Shown here piece after piece: positions 15,558-23,048 of a stretch of 64,000 bases of DNA. Where the stretch lies: positions 1-64,000 of the forward strand of contig JBCCDA010000012.1 of NCBI GenBank assembly GCA_039033215.1. The letters are read 5' to 3'. The position numbers were made by a program, and so were the translations under genes. Positions within the stretch are counted from its first letter, which is position 1, and each line of letters opens with the position of its first letter. The DNA comes from Thermohalobaculum sp039033215 (lineage in GTDB: Bacteria > Pseudomonadota > Alphaproteobacteria > Rhodobacterales > Rhodobacteraceae). Under the pieces are notes generated by a model that saw only the letters and a program-made list of their open reading frames with translations, was not told where the DNA came from and ran no database searches.

Positions 15558-16601
15558 ATGAACCTCATCAGACGGACGATTCTGGGTGTTGCGGCTGCGG
15601 CTTTGGTGGCGCCTGCAGCCATGGCTGCGAATGTGGACGGACCCGACGTATTCTGGAAGTGGTCAACCTGGGGCAAGCCACGCGCGTTCACCGCGGGTAT
15701 CGAGCATCTGGCCAAACGGGTCGAAGAAGAGACGGGCGGCAAGTTCAAGATCCAGATCTTCTACGGGGGTCAGCTCTCGAAGAGCCGCGAGAACCTGGAC
15801 GGGCTCAAGAACAATGCCTTCGAGGGCGCGATGTTCTGCAATTTCTATTCACCCGGCAAGAACCCCGCTTTCATGGTATTCTCCCTGCCGTTCATTCCGC
15901 TGGGCGACTTCCGGGTCTCGGCCCATGTGCGCAACAACCTGATGCAGCATCCGGCCATGGTCGCGGAGATGGAGCAGTGGAATGCGATGCCGTACCTCTC
16001 GACACTGCTGCCGCAGTACGAGTTCCTGGGCAAGGGCGAGCCGCCCAAGACGCTTGCCGACTGGGATGGCCTGCGGGTTCGCGCAGGTGGCGGCATCGGA
16101 GAGGCGATGGAGATCCTCGGCGCGACGCGTCAGACCGTGCCGGCCTCCGAGACCTACACGCTGATGCAGCGTGGCGGCGTCGATGCGGTGAGCTTTCCGT
16201 ACACCTACGCTCATGCCGCCTACAAGATCCACGAGCTGGCGGACTGGTACACAGCAAACCTCGAGCCTGGCTCGTCCGAGTGCCCGATGGTCTTCAACAA
16301 GACCGCCTACGACGCGCTCCCGTCGCAGTACCAGGATTTGCTGATGAGCCTGAAAGAAGAGGTCACGCAGGCGTTGATCGACAAGTACCAGGAGGCAGAC
16401 ACCAAGAACCTGCCGATGTTCGAGGCGGAGCTCACCAAGATTGAGTATGACGACGCCACGATCGCCGCGTTCAAGGAAAAGGCCGGCAAGCCCGTTTGGG
16501 ACCAATGGGTGGCGAACAACAAGGACGCGTTCGATGCTCAGGGTGTGCTCGACCAGATGTTCGATCTGCTCGAAGAGGGACAGGCGAAGTATACGAACTG
16601 A
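15558..16601 (+). CDS. TRAP transporter periplasmic solute-binding protein (DctP type)
   Basis: 347 residues from the ATG at 15558 (AGGGA upstream), with a signal peptide: MNLIRRTILG then a hydrophobic stretch ending at PAAMAA. The mature part begins NVDGPDVFWKWSTWGKP, and EHLAKRVEEETGGKFKIQIFYGGQL (about residues 55-80) is the DctP-family signature. Residues around 180-220 (LRVRAGGGIGEAM and GGVDAVSFPY) cover the carboxylate-binding arginine and the hinge. It delivers an organic acid to the DctQM membrane part. With uronate dehydrogenase divergent next door, a uronate or related sugar acid is the likely ligand, which is inference. It is the first gene of a dctPQM operon. Confidence 0.9.
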   Translation: MNLIRRTILGVAAAALVAPAAMAANVDGPDVFWKWSTWGKPRAFTAGIEHLAKRVEEETGGKFKIQIFYGGQLSKSRENLDGLKNNAFEGAMFCNFYSPGKNPAFMVFSLPFIPLGDFRVSAHVRNNLMQHPAMVAEMEQWNAMPYLSTLLPQYEFLGKGEPPKTLADWDGLRVRAGGGIGEAMEILGATRQTVPASETYTLMQRGGVDAVSFPYTYAHAAYKIHELADWYTANLEPGSSECPMVFNKTAYDALPSQYQDLLMSLKEEVTQALIDKYQEADTKNLPMFEAELTKIEYDDATIAAFKEKAGKPVWDQWVANNKDAFDAQGVLDQMFDLLEEGQAKYTN

Positions 16602-16641
16602 GCTGGCTTGCAGGGTGGGCTCGCTCACCCTGCGCTGACCC

Positions 16642-17319
16642 ATGGCGGGACCCTCCAACATCGAAGTGGCAGCGCAGCCGCCCGACGCGTTCGGGCGGCT
16701 TGTCTGGCGTATGGATCGTGCGACACGGCTGCCCGAGGACGCACTGAACTTCATTGCCGCCCTCGCCATCATGTTTCTCATGCTGCTTGGGGTCGTGCAG
16801 ATCGGATTGCGGTTGCGTGAGCTTTGCATCCCGTTCACCGATACCTGCGTGCAGCTGCTGAACGCACCGATCTTCGGCTACATCGACATGATCGAACTGG
16901 CCATGCCGATCCTGGCGATCATCGGGATCTCGTATGTGCAGCGCCAGGGCGCGCATATCCGTATGGATATTCTGATGGGGCGGCTGTCGGGTCGTGTCCT
17001 CTGGATCATCGAGGCGTTTGCCGCGATCTGCACGCTGATCATCGCCGTCCTGCTGGCGCGCTTCGCCTGGACGTTCTTCTATGACGCCTACTCGATCGGG
17101 GACTCGACCACAGATGCCGAGATCTCGACCTGGCCGTCCAAGCTGCTGGTGCCCTTTGCCTTCGCTCTGTGGGTCATCCGGATGTTGGTGCAGTTCCTGG
17201 GGGCAATCCGTTTGTCGCTGAACCCGGATCTGCCACCCGTCGGCGTTGTCGTGCAGAAGGACATTGCGGCGCAAGCGCAGGACGAAATCCGCGACGCACT
17301 GGGCGGGGAGAACCGCTGA
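16642..17319 (+). CDS. TRAP transporter small permease (DctQ type)
   Basis: 225 residues with four hydrophobic segments (about residues 38-58, 80-100, 115-140 and 165-190). PILAIIGISYVQRQGAHIRMDILMGRLSG carries the DctQ core (loop with R and H before the third segment). It is somewhat longer than the usual 160-190 residues because of N- and C-terminal polar tails. Its TGA stop shares one base with the dctM start (TGATG), giving translational coupling. It partners the large permease in the inner membrane. Confidence 0.88.
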   Translation: MAGPSNIEVAAQPPDAFGRLVWRMDRATRLPEDALNFIAALAIMFLMLLGVVQIGLRLRELCIPFTDTCVQLLNAPIFGYIDMIELAMPILAIIGISYVQRQGAHIRMDILMGRLSGRVLWIIEAFAAICTLIIAVLLARFAWTFFYDAYSIGDSTTDAEISTWPSKLLVPFAFALWVIRMLVQFLGAIRLSLNPDLPPVGVVVQKDIAAQAQDEIRDALGGENR

Positions 17320-18698
17320 TGGGCCCGATCTTCGGCATCGGCTATTCGGACCCGGTCCTTGTGGGCACGATCTGCATCGCCATGCTTTTCGGGATGGCGC
17401 TGCTGGGGGTGCGAGTGGCCTTCGCCGCGGCCATCGCCGGCTTCATCGGCATGGTGGAGCTGATCGGCTTCCGGCCAGGCGCCTCGCAGGTCGGCTCGAT
17501 CCCCTATGCGAAGACCTCGCTGTATGCCCTCTCAGTCCTGCCGCCGTTCATCCTGATCGGGTTCCTGGCGTTTCATGCAGGCATGACAACCAAGCTTTTC
17601 GACGCGGCGCGCAAGTGGATCGGCTGGGTGCCAGGTGGCCTTGCGGTTGCGACCGTCTTTGCGCAAGCGGGCTTCGCGGCGGTCTCGGGCGCATCGACGG
17701 CCACTGCGGCCGTGTTCTCCCGCGTCGCGATCCCGGAGATGCTTTCCAACGGCTACGACAAGAAACTGGCGGCGGGCGTGGTGGCTGCCGGGGGCACGCT
17801 GGCGACCCTGATCCCGCCATCGGCGATCCTGGTCATCTACGCGCTGATCGTCGAGGAATCGGTGGGTGCGCTGCTGCTGGCCGGGTTCCTGCCAGGGGTC
17901 GTCTCGGCGCTGATCTATGCCGGGATCATCATCCTATGGGCCAAGACGCACCGCAACGCGGGCCCCGCGGTGGGCGGGTTCACCTGGGGTGAGCGGATGC
18001 GCGCGCTGCCGGGCGTCTTTCCAATCATCCTTGTTGCGCTCATCATCATCACGGCGATCTACGACGGCTGGGCCACGATCACCGAGGCCGGTGCGCTCGG
18101 TGCCTTCATCGTGCTGATCCTGGCCTTCATGCAGGGGATGAAAGGGCAGGGCCTGAAAGAGGCGCTGATGGAGACCGCCCGCCTGACGGTCATGATCTTC
18201 ACCCTGATCTGGGGCATCTTCATCTTCGTGACGTTCCTGAACTACTCGACGGTGCCGCAGGCGTTCTCGGCGTGGTTGGTGGACCTCCCCTACGATCCCT
18301 ACATGATCCTGTTCTGCATCCTGATCGGCTACGCGATCCTGGGCATGTTCATGGACGCGATCGGCATGTTGCTGGTGACACTGCCGATTTTCTACCCGGC
18401 GGTCATGGCGCTGAATGGTGGCGAGTACGTCACGCGTGAGGAGTCGGCCTTCGGGCTGACCTTTGAGGAATGCTCGATCTGGTTCGGGATCATCGTTGTG
18501 AAGATGGCCGAGGTCTGCCTGATCACGCCGCCGATAGGGCTGAACTGTTTTGTGGTCAACGGGGTGAGGCCGGATATCCCGCTGTCGGACGTGTTCCGCG
18601 GCATCGCGATCTTCTTCGTCGCCGATGTGCTGGCCATCGCGGCGCTCGTCATCTTTCCCGAGATCGTGCTGTTTCTGCCGGACCTTCTGCGGGGATGA
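17319..18698 (+). CDS. TRAP transporter large permease (DctM type)
   Basis: 459 residues from the ATG at 17319; an in-frame upstream start is the shadow of dctQ. The protein is almost wholly hydrophobic with about twelve segments and re-entrant loops. Marks include GASTATAAVFSRVAIPEM near residue 125, LATLIPPSAILVIYALI near residue 162 and a C-terminal ITPPIGLNCFVVNGV, all typical of DctM. It drives sodium-coupled uptake of the DctP ligand. The operon ends here; a GC-rich hairpin follows at 18711. Confidence 0.92.
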   Translation: MGPIFGIGYSDPVLVGTICIAMLFGMALLGVRVAFAAAIAGFIGMVELIGFRPGASQVGSIPYAKTSLYALSVLPPFILIGFLAFHAGMTTKLFDAARKWIGWVPGGLAVATVFAQAGFAAVSGASTATAAVFSRVAIPEMLSNGYDKKLAAGVVAAGGTLATLIPPSAILVIYALIVEESVGALLLAGFLPGVVSALIYAGIIILWAKTHRNAGPAVGGFTWGERMRALPGVFPIILVALIIITAIYDGWATITEAGALGAFIVLILAFMQGMKGQGLKEALMETARLTVMIFTLIWGIFIFVTFLNYSTVPQAFSAWLVDLPYDPYMILFCILIGYAILGMFMDAIGMLLVTLPIFYPAVMALNGGEYVTREESAFGLTFEECSIWFGIIVVKMAEVCLITPPIGLNCFVVNGVRPDIPLSDVFRGIAIFFVADVLAIAALVIFPEIVLFLPDLLRG

Positions 18699-18710
18699 CA
18701 AGGTCGTCTC

Positions 18711-18733
18711 CCCGGCGCCATTGAGACGCCGGG
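18711..18733 (+). terminator. Possible terminator after the TRAP operon
   Basis: CCCGGCG (18711-18717) pairs perfectly with CGCCGGG (18727-18733) across a nine-base loop, 12 bases after the dctM stop. There is no T-run, so Rho-independent termination is uncertain. Confidence 0.4.
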
Positions 18734-18815
18734 AAGCCGTCGGGCGCCCGGCCGCGAGCATCGCATAATCACGGGTCTGATTGCCTTTCACGCGTAGGCG
18801 CCTCAACGCTGCGTG

Positions 18816-20078
18816 ATGCAGGATCCGCCTCGAACCGAGTTCACGCGCGCCGCCATCGGCGTTGTCGGATTGTGCTTTGTTCTCAACACACTGGCGCGCG
18901 GCAACGGCGAGACCTTTGCCGTCTTCTATGGCCCGTTGCTGGAGAGTTTCGGATGGGGGAGGGCGGCGACCTCGTCTCTCTACTCGGCGTTCATGATCGC
19001 GCTGGGGTTCTCCGGTCCGGTCATCGGTGCCGTCTTCGACCGCTTTGGCGGACGAGTCGTCTATGTGGGTGGCCTGCTGGCCTATGGGGCGGGGTTCCAC
19101 GTGGCCGCGGCCATGACGGAGCTCTGGCATGGCTGGCTGGGGCTTGGTCTCCTCGTCGGCATAGGCGCAGCCGCGACCGGCATGACTCCTGCGACGGGGC
19201 TGATTAGCCGCTGGTTCGACCGCAACATGACCTTTGCGATCTCGTTTGCCTATTCCGGATTTGCTGTTGGAGCGCTGTTGCTTGCGCCCCTGAGCGGCCT
19301 GATGATCGAGGCGGGTGGCTGGCGCTGGACCTACGCGATGCTGGGCTGGGGACTGCTCGCGCTGGCCGTTGTCACCGCTGTCCTGCCCTGGGGCCGCATC
19401 GAGCAAGGCACACGTCCCAAGGGACCGCCTCGGTCGCTCATCCCGGATGCACGCGTGTTCAGGCAGGTGCCGTTCTGGGGATTGTTCGCCGTGTTCTTCC
19501 TCACATCGCTCTGCACCTACACCGTCCAGGTCCCGGCGGTGGTCTATCTCGAGGACGCGGGCTACGACCGGCTGGCGGCGACATTTGCCTTCGGACTGAC
19601 CGCGTTCATGTCGATGGTGGGGATCGTTGGCTCCGGCTGGCTGGCCGACCGGATCGGGCAGCGTTGGGTCGCGACGCTGGGATATTCGTTGACGATCACG
19701 GGTGTCGGGGCGCTTGCGGCCTTGGCAATAACCGGTCCTAACCTTCTGATATTGAGCATCTTTCTGGTCTGCTTCGGTGGTGCGATGGGCTCGCGCGGGC
19801 CGGTGGTGTCATCTCTGACCGCGCGCCTGTTCGAGGGACAGGTTGGGGCCGTCTTCGGGTTGATCATGGTGGGCCTTGGGCTCGGCGGCGCGGTCGGGGC
19901 CTGGGCGTCCGGCTGGCTCTTCGACGTCACCGGCGGGTATGAGGCGGGTCTGGCGCTCGCCGCGAGCTCCAGCCTTCTCGGGATAGTTGTCTTCTGGGCG
20001 ATCCCGGAGCTGGAACGCGGTCAGGTCCCGGACGCCGCCGCGTCGCGGCGCGCCTGGCGTTCCCGCCAGGCCAGATAG
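18816..20078 (+). CDS. MFS transporter, monocarboxylate-type
   Basis: 420 residues with twelve hydrophobic segments. ARGNGETFAVFYGPLLESFGW at the N-terminus and FDRFGGRVVYVGG in the loop after segment 2 (the MFS D-R-x-G signature) match the monocarboxylate/oxalate-formate group. The central hydrophilic loop spans about residues 195-220. ATG at 18816 is preferred over GTG at 18813. Its last 58 bases overlap the convergent EamA gene, and the overlap contains a perfect 8-bp hairpin (20052-20071). The likely substrate is a small monocarboxylate; direction and ligand are unknown. Confidence 0.85.
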   Translation: MQDPPRTEFTRAAIGVVGLCFVLNTLARGNGETFAVFYGPLLESFGWGRAATSSLYSAFMIALGFSGPVIGAVFDRFGGRVVYVGGLLAYGAGFHVAAAMTELWHGWLGLGLLVGIGAAATGMTPATGLISRWFDRNMTFAISFAYSGFAVGALLLAPLSGLMIEAGGWRWTYAMLGWGLLALAVVTAVLPWGRIEQGTRPKGPPRSLIPDARVFRQVPFWGLFAVFFLTSLCTYTVQVPAVVYLEDAGYDRLAATFAFGLTAFMSMVGIVGSGWLADRIGQRWVATLGYSLTITGVGALAALAITGPNLLILSIFLVCFGGAMGSRGPVVSSLTARLFEGQVGAVFGLIMVGLGLGGAVGAWASGWLFDVTGGYEAGLALAASSSLLGIVVFWAIPELERGQVPDAAASRRAWRSRQAR

Positions 20079-20950
20079 AACCCCGCGAAGAACACGACAC
20101 CTCCGCCGACCCAGGTGTAAGTATCTGGTATCTCTCCGAAAATCCAGGCGCCCAGGATTGCGACCCAGATGAGGCGGAGAAACTCGAACGGCATCACGAC
20201 CGTGGGCTCGGTCTCCTTCAGTGACTGGCTGATGCACATCTGCGCGACCGTGCCGGTGACGCCGATGGCAACCATCCAGAGCCATCCCTCCGCCGTGGGC
20301 TGCGTCCAGAACCAGATCGCCGGGCCCAGCGTGTAAAGCGCCAGGAAGATGTTCATGTAGGCGACGATCGTCAGTGCGGACTCCGTCCGGCTCATCACCT
20401 TGATGATTGTCAGCACCACCGCCCAGCAGAAGGACGCGGCGATCACCAGGACCGGTCCCGTATCCATCGGGATGATCCCGGGACGCAAAATGACCAATAC
20501 CCCTAAAAATCCTGTAAAGATTGCAACCCAGCGCCGGATGCGAAACCGCTCGCCCAGGATGACCACTGACAGGACGGCCGCAAAGATGGGCGCGGAGAAG
20601 CCGAGCGCCGTGGCGTGAGCGACCTCGGTGATCGAGAGCGCGTAGAAGAACATCATCATCGCGCCCGCGTTGATGACGCCGCGAAAGGCGTGGAGCGGCA
20701 GGCGCTGGGTCTTCAGAAAACCCAGTCCGGACGACATCAGAATCGGTAAAAAGACGAGGAATCCGAAGACGTTACGGAAGAACGCGATCTGCATGGGATG
20801 CAGCTCAGCGGCGGCGTGCTTGATCATCGCGTGCATGATGGAGAAGGCAACGGTCGAGAGGCACATCAGCAGGATCCCGCGTACCTCGGGCGGCGCCTTG
20901 GCCCAGGCGGCGGAATAGCCGGCCATGTACTTCTGGGGCAGAAAATCCAT
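20021..20950 (-). CDS. EamA/DMT-family transporter
   Basis: 309 residues from the ATG at 20950 (MDFLPQKYM); an earlier in-frame ATG at 21013 would add a Pro-rich tail and leave only ten bases to the divergent gene. Ten hydrophobic segments form two EamA repeats, the first ending with LGERFRIRRWVAIFTGFLGVLVILRPG near residue 130 and the second with FGEIPDTYTWVGGGVVFFAGFYL at the C-terminus. The family exports amino acids, nucleosides or other metabolites. Convergent with, and overlapping by 58 bases, the MFS gene; both proteins end in the same AWRxRQAR wording because of the hairpin in the overlap. Confidence 0.82.
   Translation of the reverse strand: MDFLPQKYMAGYSAAWAKAPPEVRGILLMCLSTVAFSIMHAMIKHAAAELHPMQIAFFRNVFGFLVFLPILMSSGLGFLKTQRLPLHAFRGVINAGAMMMFFYALSITEVAHATALGFSAPIFAAVLSVVILGERFRIRRWVAIFTGFLGVLVILRPGIIPMDTGPVLVIAASFCWAVVLTIIKVMSRTESALTIVAYMNIFLALYTLGPAIWFWTQPTAEGWLWMVAIGVTGTVAQMCISQSLKETEPTVVMPFEFLRLIWVAILGAWIFGEIPDTYTWVGGGVVFFAGFYLAWRERQARRDAAASGT
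20052..20071. terminator. Hairpin inside the overlap of convergent MFS and EamA genes
   Basis: GCCTGGCG (20052-20059), loop TTCC, CGCCAGGC (20064-20071): a perfect 8-bp stem, symmetric on both strands, inside the coding ends of both genes. It may serve as a two-way terminator or pause site. No T-run follows on either strand, so termination would have to be of another kind. Confidence 0.4.
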
Positions 20951-21023
20951 CGCCCCTGCTTGATCCGGCTGGCGCCAGGGCGCAATGCTGGGATGCGGGG
21001 GAGGCTGATCCATCCGCCAGTTG

Positions 21024-21500
21024 ATGGGGGACGATGTGAGCTTTGCGGAGCTGATCACGTGCATGACCCAAGCCGCCTGCCTGGGCGACGGGGCGGCGGT
21101 CGCCGCCTGTTTCACGGCTGACGGGCGCTACCACGATGTGTTCTACGGCACCTTCCAGGGCGCTGAAATCGTTGACTTAATTGAAGGTCGCTTCCATCGG
21201 GACGGGGGTGATTTTCGCTGGGATCTCCATGAACCTGTCGCCACCGGAGGGATCGGATATGTCCGATATGTGTTCTCCTATGTCTCCCGGCTCGAGGGGC
21301 ATGCGGGCCGACGCGCGTGCTTTGAAGGCGTGGCCATCTGCCGCCTGAAGGACGGCCTGATCCAGGAGTACCGGGAGGTTGCGAACGCGGCGACGGGGCT
21401 CTCGCTCATGGGCTTTCCGGAAGCCCGGGTCGCACGGTTCGTCGCCCGGGAAGCACGGGATCTGCTGGCCCGTGAGGAGGCGGCAGCGCACCGCGGTTAA
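21024..21500 (+). CDS. NTF2/SnoaL-like protein
   Basis: 158 residues from the ATG at 21024 (a TTG three bases earlier is less likely). LITCMTQAACLGDGAAVAACFTADGRYHDVFYGTFQGAEI and LIQEYREVANAATGLSLMGF are the cone-fold pattern of SnoaL/NTF2-like proteins, which act as small isomerases, hydratases or ligand binders. No specific catalytic set can be identified. It diverges from the EamA gene and converges on CoA-transferase copy 3; the 3' gap between them holds repeat array B. Confidence 0.75.
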   Translation: MGDDVSFAELITCMTQAACLGDGAAVAACFTADGRYHDVFYGTFQGAEIVDLIEGRFHRDGGDFRWDLHEPVATGGIGYVRYVFSYVSRLEGHAGRRACFEGVAICRLKDGLIQEYREVANAATGLSLMGFPEARVARFVAREARDLLAREEAAAHRG

Positions 21501-21512
21501 CCCTTTGGCGCT

Positions 21513-21524
21513 GGGGTTCACCCC
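21513..21524. terminator. Short hairpin after the NTF2-like gene
   Basis: GGGG-TTCA-CCCC at 21513-21524, directly before repeat array B and 12 bases after the stop of the NTF2-like gene. The stem is only four base pairs and there is no T-run; weak candidate. Confidence 0.2.
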
Positions 21525-21589
21525 GTATTGCAGGCGTATTGCACCTGTATGGCTCGCGTATTGCAGGCGTATTGCACCTGTATGTACAG
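21524..21589. repeat. Tandem array of 11-nt units, locus B
   Basis: Six 11-nt units in the order CGTATTGCAGG, CGTATTGCACC, TGTATGGCTCG, CGTATTGCAGG, CGTATTGCACC, TGTATGTACAG. A higher-order 33-nt period is visible as well (28 bases at 21524-21551 recur exactly at 21557-21584). It lies in the 3' gap between the NTF2-like gene and CoA-transferase copy 3. The same period and a similar (C/T)GTAT core are found at 5988-6031. Confidence 0.85.
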
Positions 21590-21664
21590 AATGTCGATCG
21601 GCCAGAGGTTAACCGGGTCGCCCGAAGGCCCTGTCGGCAGTTGGGACAAACCGGAATGCGCCCG

Positions 21665-22858
21665 TCAGTCCGCCGCCATGGCCGCACCCGAGGCGACGAG
21701 CGCGTCGATCTCCTCACCCGTCATACCGACCTCGGCCAGCACCGCGCGGGTGTGCTCGCCATGGACAGGCGCGTGCACCTCGGGCGCGCTCTCCATGTCG
21801 AAGGCGATCGGATGGCGCACGATCTTCAGGGGCCCCTCGGTCGGGTGGTCGTGCGGCTCGAAGACACCGCTCTCCGTCAGGTGCGGGTCGTCGAACAGCG
21901 TCTCCAGTGTGTTCACGCGCCCGCAGGGAATGTCGGCGTCCTTGAACAATGCGAGCCACTCCTCGGTGGTCCGGGCCGGCATCGCCTCATCGACCATCTG
22001 GTAGAGGTCCTTCACGCGAGCCGAGCGGGACGTGACGGACTGGAACCAGTCCTCCTGCATGACCTCCTCGCGTCCGATCAGCTTCAGCATCTTCTCCCAG
22101 TGCTTGTCGATGTACGGTAGTACCGCGACAAAGCCGTCCCTGGTGGGGTAGGGACGGCGGTAGGGGTTCAGCAGCCGCACGTAGCCCGGCGGCCCGATGG
22201 GTGGCTGGTGGGTCTGGCCCTGCAGGTGCTCGACCATCAGGAAGTAGCTGGCGGTCTCCATCATCGGAACCTCGAAGGGGACCACCTTGCCGGTGCGTTC
22301 GCGGTGAAGCAGCGCGGCCAGTACGCCTTCGACCACGAACATGCCCGTCAGCTTGTCGACCAGGATCTGGGGCACGAATCGGGGCTCGCCCTGCTGGTTG
22401 GCGTTGACAGCGGCGATACCAGAGAGCGCCTGCACCACGTCATCATAGGCGGCGTCATTCTCGTAAGGCCCGCCGCGCCCGAACCCGATGGCGGCGCAGT
22501 GGATCACCCGGGGATGCCTCTTCGCCAGCGCTTCTGGGTCGAGACCTAGCTTCTCGCAGGCCTTGCGGCGCATGTTCGTGACGAAGACATCCGCGGTGGC
22601 CAGGATCCGGTCAAGTGCTGCCCGACCTTCCTCGGTCTTGAGGTCCAGCGTGACCGAGCGTTTGTTGCGATTCGCGTTAAGGAACCCTGCCCCCATCAGG
22701 GGCGACTTCATGGGCGCGATATGGCGCACGGCCTCGCCCGACGGTGGCTCGACCTTGATCACGTCCGCGCCAAGCACACCCAGCTGCGCCGTCGCGAACG
22801 GGCCCATGATGACGGACGTCAGATCGACGACGCGAATACCTTCCAGAAGCGGGGTCAT
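21665..22858 (-). CDS. Class III CoA-transferase, CaiB/BaiF family (copy 3)
   Basis: 397 residues from the ATG at 22858 (GGAGG upstream). Marks: GIRVVDLTSVIMGPFATAQLGVLGA, VIKVEPPSGEAVR near residue 34, NANRNKRSVTLDL near residue 61, IGFGRGGPYEND near residue 124 and the catalytic Asp D168 in ILVDKLTGM. It stands alone on its strand between repeat array B and the acyl-CoA synthetase gene, 190 bases downstream of that gene's stop. Together with a CoA ligase and a tautomerase it could handle the same acid, but the gap between them argues for separate transcripts. Confidence 0.9.
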   Translation of the reverse strand: MTPLLEGIRVVDLTSVIMGPFATAQLGVLGADVIKVEPPSGEAVRHIAPMKSPLMGAGFLNANRNKRSVTLDLKTEEGRAALDRILATADVFVTNMRRKACEKLGLDPEALAKRHPRVIHCAAIGFGRGGPYENDAAYDDVVQALSGIAAVNANQQGEPRFVPQILVDKLTGMFVVEGVLAALLHRERTGKVVPFEVPMMETASYFLMVEHLQGQTHQPPIGPPGYVRLLNPYRRPYPTRDGFVAVLPYIDKHWEKMLKLIGREEVMQEDWFQSVTSRSARVKDLYQMVDEAMPARTTEEWLALFKDADIPCGRVNTLETLFDDPHLTESGVFEPHDHPTEGPLKIVRHPIAFDMESAPEVHAPVHGEHTRAVLAEVGMTGEEIDALVASGAAMAAD

Positions 22859-22906
22859 GCGGCCTCCGTCACGCAAGGGCCGGCGGCACTCCTCGCGCCT
22901 CCTGCG

Positions 22907-22932
22907 TCTTCATCTGGCCAGAAATACCTCGA
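22907..22932. repeat. Possible dispersed Rhodobacteraceae intergenic element
   Basis: On the minus strand this stretch reads GAGGTATTTCTGGCCAGATG with short flanks, directly downstream of the acyl-CoA synthetase gene. The wording (GAGGTATTT followed by a purine-rich AGATGAAGA) resembles, from memory, a short element frequently seen after stop codons in roseobacter genomes. Only one copy was noticed here. Confidence 0.3.
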
Positions 22933-23048
22933 GGTCGTCAGTGTTGCGCCAATGGTCCGAGCGACATTGACGACGAGAGCAGAGCTCTCGCCGGGGCCCG
23001 AAGGGCACCGGGGACGTGACGCCGCGCGACGATCCAGGGACACCGGCT

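Noticed and set aside
17934..19406. Minus-strand ORF of 490 codons opposite dctM and the MFS gene
   Set aside because: Low-complexity Gln/Asp/Arg translation opposite two membrane-protein genes.
21524..21589. CRISPR array
   Set aside because: Units are 11 nt with no spacers of proper length and no cas gene nearby.
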